Assembly (NCBI GenBank): GCA_045645505.1
Contig: JAZRIW010000005.1
Span: 1 to 64,000, forward strand
Length of the DNA: 64,000 nucleotides
Reading direction: 5' to 3'
Source: Fumia sp045645505
GTDB taxonomy: Bacteria > Bacillota > Clostridia > Oscillospirales > Ruminococcaceae
The position numbers and the translations under genes are program-made. A model generated the notes under the pieces. It was not told the DNA's origin. It ran no database searches and saw nothing but the letters and a program-made list of their open reading frames with translations. Of the stretch, positions 15,956 through 24,897 are shown one piece after another (position 1 is the stretch's first letter; each line of letters starts with the position of its first letter).

Positions 15956-17013
15956 ATTATTCCCGCCTTTTGTTCTTCATAAATCAACTGCAAAATAGAT
16001 GCCAAAACTTTTTCAACAACTATTTTTCCGTCAGCCTTAGTAGTTTTAAGTTTAATATCCGCCTCTGCTAAAATTTCAAGGCATTTTCTTAAAGTCCTTG
16101 CAGAATATTTAGGAACGTCCTTAAATGCATTTCTGATTCTGAACTCTTTTCCGCGATAAGAAAAAATTTCACAAACATCCTCTGCATTTTTAGAAGCAAG
16201 CATTGCAACCTTTGCACGATACAAATCAACAAAAGTCATATTGAGCACGCCTAAAATCGCAAGTGGCTCCTCACGTGCCAAAAATAAATCATCCAAAATT
16301 TCAAAAGCACGATTATAATTATTTTTAAGCATTGATTTGGAAAGGTCAAACACCGATGCCTCTAAACTCATACCAACAACTGTCTCTACATCTTTTTTAG
16401 TTATCTCTCCGTCAGGACGATAGCTTGTAAGCTTGTCAATTTCTATTGTAAGTTTGTCAAGCGAATTTCCCGAACGCTCAATAAGAGCATCAATCGCTTT
16501 ATTTTCTATCTCCGAACCGTTTTTTGAAACTCTTTGTTTTATAATTTTAGCAAGTTCACTTCTTGTTTTAGGTGAAAAATCAACTGCAACACCATTTTTT
16601 GTAACTGCTTCACAAAGTTTTTTTGCCTTTAAGTTTTTCTTTAAATCAATATCATAAGCAGATACAAAAATTATAAAAACGGTAGTAGGATTAGGATTAT
16701 TTACTATCTGAAGCAAAATGTCAAAATCATCTTTTACCATTTTCTCAATATTAGGATTTTTTAAGATTACACATTTTTTATCAGACATTAAAGGCAATGC
16801 CTCAATCTCCATCTGCAACAAAGAAACATCAAGCTCTGCACCATCGAACTGCTTGAAATTAAAACTCGCCGTGGATTTATGGACCACCTTTTCGATAATT
16901 TTTTTAAGATATCCTTCAGCTAAAAAGATTTCTTTTCCAAAAAAGAAATAAACAGGAGTAAAATTACCCTCTTTTATCATTCTCGCAAGTTCTGTATCAT
17001 TCATAAACGGCAT
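15952..17013 (-). CDS. holA: DNA polymerase III, delta subunit
   Basis: The clamp-loader delta subunit opens the beta sliding clamp. The 353 residues match the family length. Features include the N-terminal FFGKEIFLAEGYLKKI, a central helical lid region and the C-terminal collar helices (ARTLRKCLEILAEADIKLKT), where delta contacts its partners. The gene starts two bases after the comEC stop behind GGGGG. The comEC-holA order is common in Bacillota. As usual for delta, there is no functional Walker A. Confidence 0.92.
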   Translation of the reverse strand: MPFMNDTELARMIKEGNFTPVYFFFGKEIFLAEGYLKKIIEKVVHKSTASFNFKQFDGAELDVSLLQMEIEALPLMSDKKCVILKNPNIEKMVKDDFDILLQIVNNPNPTTVFIIFVSAYDIDLKKNLKAKKLCEAVTKNGVAVDFSPKTRSELAKIIKQRVSKNGSEIENKAIDALIERSGNSLDKLTIEIDKLTSYRPDGEITKKDVETVVGMSLEASVFDLSKSMLKNNYNRAFEILDDLFLAREEPLAILGVLNMTFVDLYRAKVAMLASKNAEDVCEIFSYRGKEFRIRNAFKDVPKYSARTLRKCLEILAEADIKLKTTKADGKIVVEKVLASILQLIYEEQKAGII

Positions 17014-17015
17014 TT

Positions 17016-19145
17016 TTACTCCCCCTTTATTTTTATTTTACCGTTTTTAGCAACCGTAAACGAAAATCCTTCTCCTCTTTTTAAAGCTTTAAAGTTTTCT
17101 TTTTCAAGATTTTCTATTGCCTTTACATCTATTATATCATACTTTGGCTTTAATGTATCCTTTTTTATTCCTTCTTTTAATATAACTTCTTCACCATCAT
17201 TCAAAATGCCAACTGAAGAATCATCGAGAATAAAGATCTCTCTGTTATTACCTTTAAAACTTATTTTATCCTCTTCAATTTGAAGCAAAACTCCATCAAG
17301 AATTTTTCTTTTTGTCAAACCAAATTCAGTAAGTTTACAATTTTTATCATAAAGATTTGAAATATAATTACTCGAAAGCGGTGCAATAACCTCTTTTGGC
17401 ACCGAAAAGGCTGTAAGCTTTTTTACTCCTCCGGCTTTTGCCACTTTATTGTCTGTAATTATAAGCAACTCAAAATCGGATATTCCTATCGAACGCATAT
17501 ACTGTGCAGTTTTAACACCCATTGTTCCGTTTCCGCCACAATTTACAATACACGCTTTACCATTTCTATGTACCACTATACTGCTTTTATCACCTTGTTC
17601 TACAAAGGTTAACGATAAATTATTATGATTAATTACCGAATAAGTCATAGCACCGACAATAAACAAAGAAGCACTTATAATAAAAATTTTCAAAGCATTT
17701 TCCTTAAACCGTCTCATTAAAAGTGCTGATATAATTATTATAGCAGTACCTACTATCCATATTTTTACATATGAAAGATTAAGCGGTAAAACTGAAATTG
17801 AAAATCTTCCTGCTTTTTCAGATAACGCTGCTATTTTATCTATTAAAAATGCAGCCACATCACCTATAACAGAACTGCCTGATAAAGAAGCCAGTATCCC
17901 CGTTATCATTATACAAGGTATTAAAGGTAAGACAAAAAGATTTATTAAAGGAGCTAAAAGTGAAGTGTAACCGGTAAAAATCAGCATTATCGGCATCAAA
18001 ACAACAGAAACTGTTACCGATGAAGAAAATATCTCTACTATATACTTTAAAAATATATTTTTAATATTAAATTTTGTAAATATTCTTTTGCTCACATTAC
18101 CTGCCAGAACATATAATGAAAGCACTGATACCACCGACATTAAAAATCCCGTATTATAAACCACCTCAGGACTTAAAAGGCAAAAGAAAAACGTAATTCC
18201 CCCCAAAGTGTTTACAGGACTGTAATCTCTCACAACATGCCTTGTAAAAATAATTGTCACCGTCATAATAAATGCTCTTACAGAAGAAAGACTTGCACCC
18301 GTAAGCAACACAAAAAACAATGTTACAAAAACCGCCAGCGCATCAGTTAAAAGTTTTTTGCCAAAAAACAATTTAAAAAACGCCATAAAAATACCGGTTA
18401 TAAGTGCTATATGAAATCCCGAAACACATAAAATGTGAGATATTCCCGTAAGATTAAAGCTATCGTATAACTCGGTGTCCATCTCACCCGTATCACCTAA
18501 AAACATTGCAATTAAAATCTTATCATATGGTGATGAAACAACTTTCTTTATGTTGGTTTCAAGCTTAAATTTAACTTCTGATATAAAAGTGCTGAACGCA
18601 TCTGCTTCATTTAAAACTTGTATATCTCCTGACACACGACATGCTACCTCAGCACCTTTTCCAAGTTGTGAGCGACTTGGAATATTTTTAAAAGCTTCTA
18701 TATTACAGGAAATTTTTTCACCGGTATTAAGCTTTACATCCTTTGACGCGTATAAAACTATATCAAGTTTTTGAGGTACACCTTCTGCATCAATTTTATC
18801 GGTTTTAATAAGGAAACTCTGCTGATCTCCACTTAAACTGTATTCTTCTTTAATTGTTCCCGAAGCAGTGGTAGGTTCAGTAGGAAAATTTATAGAAATA
18901 TCCGCAAAACAGCAGCGCTTGTAAATATTTATAAGACATCCGAGAGAAATGAAAAATACAGCAAATAAAACAACTACTCTGTTTGCATTAAAACCCTTTA
19001 ACACAAAATAAATAAGAGTTAAAGAAAATAAAATTATTGTTACATAAAAAACGGGCAAAATATATGTAAAAGGAACTAACGAAGAAAGAAGTGATGCACC
19101 ATAAAAACTAAATCCTACTAAAGCTAAAGGTTGATATGCCTTCAT
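17016..19145 (-). CDS. comEC: ComEC/Rec2 DNA-uptake channel protein with degenerate C-terminal domain
   Basis: A polytopic membrane protein (709 residues) with the usual N-terminal membrane helices and DUF4131-like soluble domain (about 1-200), the Competence domain (about 210-480, with SLSSVRAFIMT and GFHIALITGIFMAFF), and a C-terminal domain (about 515-709) of the metallo-beta-lactamase type. The HxHxDH metal motif expected there is replaced by TDNKVAK (residues 564-570), so all four ligands are lost and nuclease activity is unlikely. ComEC carries single-stranded DNA through the membrane during transformation. Good GGGAG site; first gene of comEC-holA-TOPRIM. Confidence 0.9.
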   Translation of the reverse strand: MKAYQPLALVGFSFYGASLLSSLVPFTYILPVFYVTIILFSLTLIYFVLKGFNANRVVVLFAVFFISLGCLINIYKRCCFADISINFPTEPTTASGTIKEEYSLSGDQQSFLIKTDKIDAEGVPQKLDIVLYASKDVKLNTGEKISCNIEAFKNIPSRSQLGKGAEVACRVSGDIQVLNEADAFSTFISEVKFKLETNIKKVVSSPYDKILIAMFLGDTGEMDTELYDSFNLTGISHILCVSGFHIALITGIFMAFFKLFFGKKLLTDALAVFVTLFFVLLTGASLSSVRAFIMTVTIIFTRHVVRDYSPVNTLGGITFFFCLLSPEVVYNTGFLMSVVSVLSLYVLAGNVSKRIFTKFNIKNIFLKYIVEIFSSSVTVSVVLMPIMLIFTGYTSLLAPLINLFVLPLIPCIMITGILASLSGSSVIGDVAAFLIDKIAALSEKAGRFSISVLPLNLSYVKIWIVGTAIIIISALLMRRFKENALKIFIISASLFIVGAMTYSVINHNNLSLTFVEQGDKSSIVVHRNGKACIVNCGGNGTMGVKTAQYMRSIGISDFELLIITDNKVAKAGGVKKLTAFSVPKEVIAPLSSNYISNLYDKNCKLTEFGLTKRKILDGVLLQIEEDKISFKGNNREIFILDDSSVGILNDGEEVILKEGIKKDTLKPKYDIIDVKAIENLEKENFKALKRGEGFSFTVAKNGKIKIKGE

Positions 19146-19170
19146 TTTTTCACTCCCATATCAAAGAAAA

Positions 19171-19200
19171 GCAGAAAGAAAACTTTACTTTTCTTTCTGC
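19171..19200 (-). terminator. Terminator of the DUF512-der-plsY-gpsA operon
   Basis: GCAGAAAGAAAA pairs with TTTTCTTTCTGC (12 bp, 6-nt loop) seven bases after the gpsA stop, followed by TTTTC on the minus strand. Confidence 0.88.
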
Positions 19201-19206
19201 AAAATA

Positions 19207-20223
19207 CTACTTATCGCCATCGAGCCATATTTTTTCATTCTCATGTCTGTTAGGGCGTTCCATTAAACTGGAAATTGCAGTTTTAATATCTTTGTTATGA
19301 TATAAAACCTGATAAAGTTCCTCGACAATCGGCATCGAAACATTATGCTTCTTAGCTAACATATAAGCAGATTCAGTAGCGATGCACCCTTCTACCGTCA
19401 TTCCGATTTTATCTATTGCCTCTTTAGGGCTTACCCCCTGACCAATTAAAATCCCTGTTCGTCTGTTTCTGGAATGCATACTGGTACAAGTAACTATCAG
19501 ATCACCTATTCCGGTTAAGCCAAAGAAGGTTTCATTTTCAGCCCCCATTGCCTTACCAAGTCTTGCAATTTCAGCAATGCCTCTTGTCATTAGTGCCGCT
19601 TTTGTGTTATCTCCAAGGCTTAAGCCATCACAAATTCCTGCACAAACTGCAATTATATTTTTTAAAGCACCACCAAGCTCGACTCCCAAAACATCATCGC
19701 TTACATAAATACGCAAAGTTTTACTGCTGAGAGTATCTTGTAAAAACTCCGCATTTTCTCTTTTTTCACAAGCTGCAACAATGGTAGTCGGCACTCCTCT
19801 TGCGATTTCCTCTGCATGAGAAGGCCCCGAAAGAATAACAACAGGACGATCTGTTATCTCTTCATTTATAACCTCTGAAAGTCTTTTCTGACTTTTTTCT
19901 TCAAAACCCTTGGCTACACTTGCTACTACGGTTTTTTTACCTAATATTTTTGAAGCTGTTCTTGCAGTTTCACGAATTGCAAAAGAGGGTACTGCCAAAA
20001 TCAAAATATCTGCGTCTTTACCTTCCTCTGTATCAGACGTAATATTTATCTGACTATCCACAGCAACTCCGGGGAGTAACTTACGATGCTCGCCGTTTTT
20101 ACGAATCTGCTCTATTTCTTCTTTAAATTTTCCCCAAAGTGTTACTTTATGTCCGAATCGATGGCAAATAACTGCCAAAGACACACCGAATCCACCGGTC
20201 CCCATAATAGTTATCTTTGCCAT
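19207..20223 (-). CDS. gpsA: Glycerol-3-phosphate dehydrogenase [NAD(P)+]
   Basis: It reduces dihydroxyacetone phosphate to sn-glycerol-3-phosphate for phospholipid synthesis. The 338-residue protein has the N-terminal Rossmann motif GTGGFGVSLA (residues 8-17), LSGPSHAEEIARG, and the catalytic Lys region VELGGALKNIIAV. The ribosome-binding site is AAAGGAG. It follows plsY by 18 bases; plsY uses the product of GpsA, so the pair forms a phosphatidic-acid supply unit. Confidence 0.96.
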   Translation of the reverse strand: MAKITIMGTGGFGVSLAVICHRFGHKVTLWGKFKEEIEQIRKNGEHRKLLPGVAVDSQINITSDTEEGKDADILILAVPSFAIRETARTASKILGKKTVVASVAKGFEEKSQKRLSEVINEEITDRPVVILSGPSHAEEIARGVPTTIVAACEKRENAEFLQDTLSSKTLRIYVSDDVLGVELGGALKNIIAVCAGICDGLSLGDNTKAALMTRGIAEIARLGKAMGAENETFFGLTGIGDLIVTCTSMHSRNRRTGILIGQGVSPKEAIDKIGMTVEGCIATESAYMLAKKHNVSMPIVEELYQVLYHNKDIKTAISSLMERPNRHENEKIWLDGDK

Positions 20224-20241
20224 AACCTTCTCCTTTTAAAA

Positions 20242-20886
20242 TTATTTTTTCTGAAAAAGTTTACTCTCTGTACCGTTTTTTATCCTCTGAATATTACTAC
20301 GATGCATAAAAATTACCAATGCACCCATTATAACTGTCCATATTATATCTAAAATAAGTGTTGAAGAATTATTACATAATGAAAGAATTATTGTGGAAAT
20401 CGGAAAAGCAGCAGCCGCAGAAATTGAAGCTAAAGAAACCATTTTCCAGATTGCAACCACTATTATAAATACTGACAAAATTATCAGTAATACCCAAGGG
20501 TTAATCATACATATAACACCTGCAGATACAAGTATCCCTTTTCCTCCTTTGAAACGATGGAAAATCGGGAAACAATGACCTAACAAGGCCGGTATAGCTG
20601 ATAAAAAGCCTATATAATCAAGTAATTCTGCCCCCACAAAAGAAAGAATATATCTACCAAGTAAAATTGCGGCTACACCTTTTAAAAAATCCCCGATTGT
20701 GGTAATTACCGCAGGTAATTTTCCAAAAGTGCGAAGCACATTTGTCATACCTGCATTTCCGCTTCCGTAATCTCTTATATCCTTTTTTGCAAAAAGTCTG
20801 GATACTATTATTGCAAAATTAATACTTCCTATAAAATATGCAGAAACAATGGCTAAAATAATCAGTAAAATATTTTTTACTTCCAC
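20242..20886 (-). CDS. plsY: Acyl-phosphate:glycerol-3-phosphate acyltransferase
   Basis: An integral membrane enzyme (214 residues, about five helices) that acylates glycerol-3-phosphate using acyl-phosphate. Family motifs are SINFAIIVSRLFAKKDIRDYGSGNAG split around residues 21-46, HCFPIFHRFKGGKG (about 103-116) and the C-terminal HRSNIQRI. The start is GTG 20886 after GGGG. It lies 14 bases after der and 18 before gpsA. Confidence 0.95.
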   Translation of the reverse strand: MEVKNILLIILAIVSAYFIGSINFAIIVSRLFAKKDIRDYGSGNAGMTNVLRTFGKLPAVITTIGDFLKGVAAILLGRYILSFVGAELLDYIGFLSAIPALLGHCFPIFHRFKGGKGILVSAGVICMINPWVLLIILSVFIIVVAIWKMVSLASISAAAAFPISTIILSLCNNSSTLILDIIWTVIMGALVIFMHRSNIQRIKNGTESKLFQKK

Positions 20887-20900
20887 AATAATTATCCCCT

Positions 20901-22232
20901 TTAAGTATCATTTCTATCGCGTTCTCTGACTATAAATCGTACGGGAGTTCCTTTTAAATCAAAAGTTTCTCTGATTTGATTTTCAAGATATCTCTGATAA
21001 GAAAAATGGAAAAGTTCCTTGCGGTTAACAAATGCAACAAACGTAGGTGGCTTTGTAGAAGCCTGTGTTATATAATAAATTTTAAGTCGTCTTCCTTTAT
21101 CAGACGGCGGTTGCACCCTTGAAGTTGCATAAATAAGCAAGTCGTTTAAAGCACCTGTTGTTACGCGAAGTGCGTTTTTATCTGCCACATCTTTTATCAT
21201 CTCATAAAGTTTAGTTACTCTTTGTCCTGTCAAAGCAGAAATAAATATAAAAGGAACATACGACATAAAACTGAAATCCACGCTTAATTTGTCAGTAAAT
21301 TCTTTCATTGTTTTATCAGTTTTATCTTCTACCGCATCCCATTTATTTACAGCAACTATACAAGCCTTACCCTGCTCATGAGCATATCCGGCAACCTTAC
21401 TGTCCTGCTCGGTAAATCCTTCGGTCGCATCTATGACAATTACACAGACATCTGCCCTGTCAACTGCCATATATGCACGTAAAACACTATATCGTTCAAT
21501 GTTTTCAAGAACCTTTGATTTTCTTCTTATTCCGGCTGTATCGATGAATACAAATTTACCCCACTCGTTTTCTATTGATGTGTCAACCGCATCACGGGTG
21601 GTACCTGCTATATTGGAAACAATAACCCTTTCCTCACCGGCCATACGATTTATCAAAGAAGATTTTCCTACATTAGGTTTGCCGATTACTGCAACTTTAA
21701 TTACGTCTTCACCATATTCTTCCTCATCTTCTTCAGGAAGATTTTTTAAAACCTCATCCAACAAATCTCCAGTTCCATGTCCATGAGTGGAAGAAACTGC
21801 AATCGGATCGCCCAATCCCAAATTATAAAATTCATAAAATTCAGACGGAATCTCACCTATAGTATCAACTTTATTTACACATAAAACTATAGGTTTGCCG
21901 CTTTTTAAAAGCATAGTCGCAACCTCTTGGTCGGTAGCGGTAACACCTGTACGAATATCAGTAACCAGAACGATTACACTTGCGCTATGAATAGCAGTTT
22001 CAGCCTGCCTTCTCATCTGTGAAAGGATAACATCTTCAGAATGAGGCTCTATACCGCCTGTATCAACTACCATAAACCGACGGTTAAGCCACTCACACTC
22101 AGCATAAATTCTATCCCTTGTAACACCGGGAGTGTCTTCTACAATGGAAAGTCTCTGGCCTATTAACTTGTTAAATAATGTAGATTTTCCCACATTGGGA
22201 CGTCCCACAATCGCAACTATCGGTTTTGCCAT
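20901..22232 (-). CDS. der: Ribosome-biogenesis GTPase Der (EngA)
   Basis: A double-GTPase protein needed for 50S assembly. It has two G domains (GRPNVGKST at residues 10-18 and GKPNVGKSS near 185), NKVD and NKWD specificity motifs, and a C-terminal KH-like domain (about 355-443). The length of 443 fits (B. subtilis 436). It follows the DUF512 gene by 19 bases and precedes plsY and gpsA, a common Bacillota order. Confidence 0.97.
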   Translation of the reverse strand: MAKPIVAIVGRPNVGKSTLFNKLIGQRLSIVEDTPGVTRDRIYAECEWLNRRFMVVDTGGIEPHSEDVILSQMRRQAETAIHSASVIVLVTDIRTGVTATDQEVATMLLKSGKPIVLCVNKVDTIGEIPSEFYEFYNLGLGDPIAVSSTHGHGTGDLLDEVLKNLPEEDEEEYGEDVIKVAVIGKPNVGKSSLINRMAGEERVIVSNIAGTTRDAVDTSIENEWGKFVFIDTAGIRRKSKVLENIERYSVLRAYMAVDRADVCVIVIDATEGFTEQDSKVAGYAHEQGKACIVAVNKWDAVEDKTDKTMKEFTDKLSVDFSFMSYVPFIFISALTGQRVTKLYEMIKDVADKNALRVTTGALNDLLIYATSRVQPPSDKGRRLKIYYITQASTKPPTFVAFVNRKELFHFSYQRYLENQIRETFDLKGTPVRFIVRERDRNDT

Positions 22233-22251
22233 ATATTTAACCCTTTCTGAA

Positions 22252-23559
22252 TCAATCTTCGCAAAGCAAATTTCTTAAGAGCTCATAACCGTCTGTTTCC
22301 ACAGGTACTATTGTAACGTTAAGCTCATCCTCTGCATCACAAAGAGATACATCGTCTAAAAATAAATCATCTCTATATCGCAACATTTCAACCGGAATCA
22401 AAAGCTTTTCACCATTTATTTTGCCTTTAACCTGCGATATTAAATCACGTCCGGTAACAAGCCCTGCGACAGTGATATTTTCTCCAAAAAATGTATTTTT
22501 AACAGCAATCACTTCACATTTTAAATTATGCCATTTTTTTTGCGCTTCGTCAACTAATTTTCTTATAAAGGGTGCTGCCGCTTCACCGGTTGCAACAGTA
22601 ATAACCCTTTCCTTTTCATCAGCCTCAAATTCTTCCATAGCCTCTGAAAATTGTACACGTTGAAGAGCGATAACGCCTACTCCGTTTTCAAGCTGATTAA
22701 AATCACCATAAAACTCCGCATCGGGAATCTCCTTTTCAGCCTTTATATAAAACTCATCAGCAGCATAAAAAACCCTTTCACCGGTCTTTTTATACTGCTC
22801 ATCAGCAAACTTTTCTATAATATTGATAGTTTTTATCGCTTCTTCTTTAGTATATGGCTTTATATCATAAAGCCCTTCGCGATATTTTGTAAGGCCCACC
22901 GGCACACAAGAAACTGTAAGCAAACTTTCTCCCAGTTTTTTCAAATCATTCAAACTGCGCTCAAGCTCATCACCATCATTTATCCCCGGGCAAAGCACAA
23001 GCTGAGTATTGAGAGAAATCCCTGCCTCTGAAAATCTATATAAAGTCTTTAATGAATCACCTGCAAAACGGTTATTCATCATTTTATTTCTTAATTCGGG
23101 ATTTGTAGTATGAACCGAAACATTTATCGGAGAAATTTTCATTTTAATCGTTCTTTCAATATCATGTTCCGATAAATTTGTGAGGGTAATATAATTACCA
23201 TACAAAAAAGACATTCTTGCATCATCGTCTTTGAAATATAAAGTATCCCTCATACCCTTCGGCATCTGGTCTATAAAACAAAAGATGCAATTATTGCGAC
23301 AAGAACGCTGTTTATCCATAAGATAGGTATCAAACAAAAGCCCGGGGTCATCATATTCATCCTGTTTTTTTAATATAAGATGCTTTTCTTTTTTATTTCT
23401 CAAGATGACAAGTTTTAAAGTTTTTTCCATCATATAAAACCGATAATCTAAAACATCCACTATCTCATTACCATTTATTGATACAAGAATATCATCGGCA
23501 CGCACCCCTGCTTTATATGCAGGACTCGACTTTATAACTTCGGAAACCAACACACTCAT
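22252..23559 (-). CDS. DUF512 protein with PDZ-like domain and radical-SAM-type cluster motif
   Basis: This 435-residue protein has an N-terminal PDZ-like domain (residues 1-60, SPAYKAGVRADDILVSINGN), then a radical-SAM-like region with Cys87-x3-Cys91-x2-Cys94 followed by FIDQMPKGMRDTLYFKDDD, and the C-terminal DUF512 region (about 215-430). The family is widespread in Clostridia next to der, and the reaction is unknown. AGAGGTG precedes ATG 23559. The gene starts the der-plsY-gpsA unit, immediately after the rpmF terminator. Confidence 0.88.
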   Translation of the reverse strand: MSVLVSEVIKSSPAYKAGVRADDILVSINGNEIVDVLDYRFYMMEKTLKLVILRNKKEKHLILKKQDEYDDPGLLFDTYLMDKQRSCRNNCIFCFIDQMPKGMRDTLYFKDDDARMSFLYGNYITLTNLSEHDIERTIKMKISPINVSVHTTNPELRNKMMNNRFAGDSLKTLYRFSEAGISLNTQLVLCPGINDGDELERSLNDLKKLGESLLTVSCVPVGLTKYREGLYDIKPYTKEEAIKTINIIEKFADEQYKKTGERVFYAADEFYIKAEKEIPDAEFYGDFNQLENGVGVIALQRVQFSEAMEEFEADEKERVITVATGEAAAPFIRKLVDEAQKKWHNLKCEVIAVKNTFFGENITVAGLVTGRDLISQVKGKINGEKLLIPVEMLRYRDDLFLDDVSLCDAEDELNVTIVPVETDGYELLRNLLCED

Positions 23560-23577
23560 AAAATCACCTCTTTAAAC

Positions 23578-23608
23578 AAAAAACCCGATAAGGCGAAAAC
23601 TTATCGGG
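23578..23608 (-). terminator. Terminator of yceD-rpmF
   Basis: CCCGATAAG (23608-23600) pairs with CTTATCGGG (23592-23584) with a 7-nt loop and a following T run. Confidence 0.93.
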
Positions 23609-23641
23609 CAGCACTTTGTACTATTAAAAACTGGTCAAAGC

Positions 23642-23824
23642 TTACGCTTCTTTTTTGATGACCTCTACGCCTTTATAATAACCGCAATTTCCGCAAGCTT
23701 TATGCGGTGCTTTCAGTTCGCCACACTGTGTGCATTTAGAAAAAGCGGGCGTATCGAGTTTCCAAACATTGGAACGTCTCTTATCTCTTCTGGCTTTCGA
23801 CACTTTTCTCTTTGGTACTGCCAT
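23642..23824 (-). CDS. rpmF: 50S ribosomal protein L32
   Basis: The start is ATG 23824 (MAVPKRKVSKARRDKRRS), eight bases after GGAGG; the open frame extends upstream to 23851 but through the ribosome-binding site. The 60-residue product has the zinc-ribbon cysteines CTQCGELKAPHKACGNCG, i.e. the four-cysteine (zinc-binding) form of L32. It follows yceD, as in most bacteria. Confidence 0.97.
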   Translation of the reverse strand: MAVPKRKVSKARRDKRRSNVWKLDTPAFSKCTQCGELKAPHKACGNCGYYKGVEVIKKEA

Positions 23825-23864
23825 TTTTAGCACCTCCTTAATATTCGGCAATCAGGGAAAATCC

Positions 23865-24356
23865 CTATTTAAGCAATTCACCTAAAACTGCAAGTCTTGG
23901 GTCAATTGATTTTTTTTCGCATTCACAGTTATCGAAATTCAAGTTCTTTCCGCATTCAGAGCATAACCCTTTACAATCCTCTTTACAAAGAACCTTATTA
24001 GGAAGCTCCAAAAACAGATTCATACGGACAAGCTCATCAATATCAAGCTTACTATCCTCACATACAACATATTCGTCATTGTCAGTATTGGTTTCCCTCA
24101 CAAGTATATACTCGGAAGAAAAGCAATATTCTCTTTCAAACTCGCTCATACAACGGTCACAATTAAGATTCAACGCAAATTTCACACTGAAAACAAGCCT
24201 TACCACTTGAGCTTTATTTTCAATTTGCCCTGAAACCTGCACCGGAGTAGTAAAAGGATGTCCTCCATTATATTCTTCATTAGAAAAATCAAGGGAGATA
24301 TCAAAGCTTTTCTGCTCTCCAACAAGTTCAAAGAGTTGTCTTAAATCAATCTTCAT
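23865..24356 (-). CDS. yceD: YceD/DUF177 family protein
   Basis: A 163-residue protein paired with rpmF. Homologs are linked to 23S rRNA accumulation in plants and bacteria. Cysteine pairs CDRCMSEF (about 95-102) and ECGKNLNFDNCEC near the C-terminus suggest a metal-binding site. It is transcribed from a good promoter 29 bases upstream of the start and ends 40 bases before the rpmF start. Confidence 0.9.
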   Translation of the reverse strand: MKIDLRQLFELVGEQKSFDISLDFSNEEYNGGHPFTTPVQVSGQIENKAQVVRLVFSVKFALNLNCDRCMSEFEREYCFSSEYILVRETNTDNDEYVVCEDSKLDIDELVRMNLFLELPNKVLCKEDCKGLCSECGKNLNFDNCECEKKSIDPRLAVLGELLK

Positions 24357-24384
24357 TTCGACACCTCATAATGCCACAACGATA

Positions 24385-24414
24385 ATTATATTACATAATA
24401 AACTATTTTGTCAA
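24385..24414 (-). promoter_or_regulatory. SigA promoter of yceD-rpmF
   Basis: TTGACA (24414-24409), 18 bp, TATAAT (24390-24385). Confidence 0.92.
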
Positions 24415-24822
24415 CTATCTATAGCTTATTTTTTAAACTTTTTGCATTTCTGCCTAAAGATAAGGCAATTTACTGATTATCATAGCAAACTTTCACAAAA
24501 AAGTAAAGAGGGGATTTTTTCACCAAAAATGTCAAAAAATGAAATTTTTCGGTTTGAAAAATTCACATATTTAACTTTTTTACCACGAAAATATATTTAT
24601 TAGCTTAACTAAATCAACGATTATCCACCTTTTCCACATAGTTTTTAACATTTTTAATCCAAAAAAACCGTTTTTCAAAAAATTTACAAAATGGATTTTT
24701 TCATTTTTAGACTTTTTATTCTTAAAATTTACAATTTTTACACAATATAATACATAAAAATCGCTTTTCTCTGTTTACTCTACGATTTAAATAATTAAAT
24801 TCAAAAAAACCGCTTTTTTATC
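24415..24822. other. Long AT-rich divergent spacer with two adjacent DnaA-box-like 9-mers
   Basis: No open frame with a ribosome-binding site lies here. TTATCCACC (24621-24629) and TTTTCCACA (24630-24638) abut head to tail; each differs by one base from the DnaA box TTATCCACA. The rest is A/T tracts with two similar AAAAAACCG-TTTTT motifs (about 24660 and 24805). Binding by DnaA is an inference. Confidence 0.4.
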
Positions 24823-24852
24823 TTGACGAAATCACATAAAAAGTTTTATAAT
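24823..24852 (+). promoter_or_regulatory. SigA promoter of ilvBNC
   Basis: TTGACG (24823-24828), 18 bp, TATAAT (24847-24852). The leader is only about 38 nt, too short for a T-box or peptide attenuator. Confidence 0.9.
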
Positions 24853-24897
24853 GGTAAGTAATATTTTATTTTTACTGTAAGGAGGTGTTTCTTTAAG

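Noticed and set aside
24853..24897. T-box or peptide attenuator for the ilv operon
   Set aside because: The leader from the consensus promoter to ATG is only about 40 nt and shows no T-box motif or codon run.
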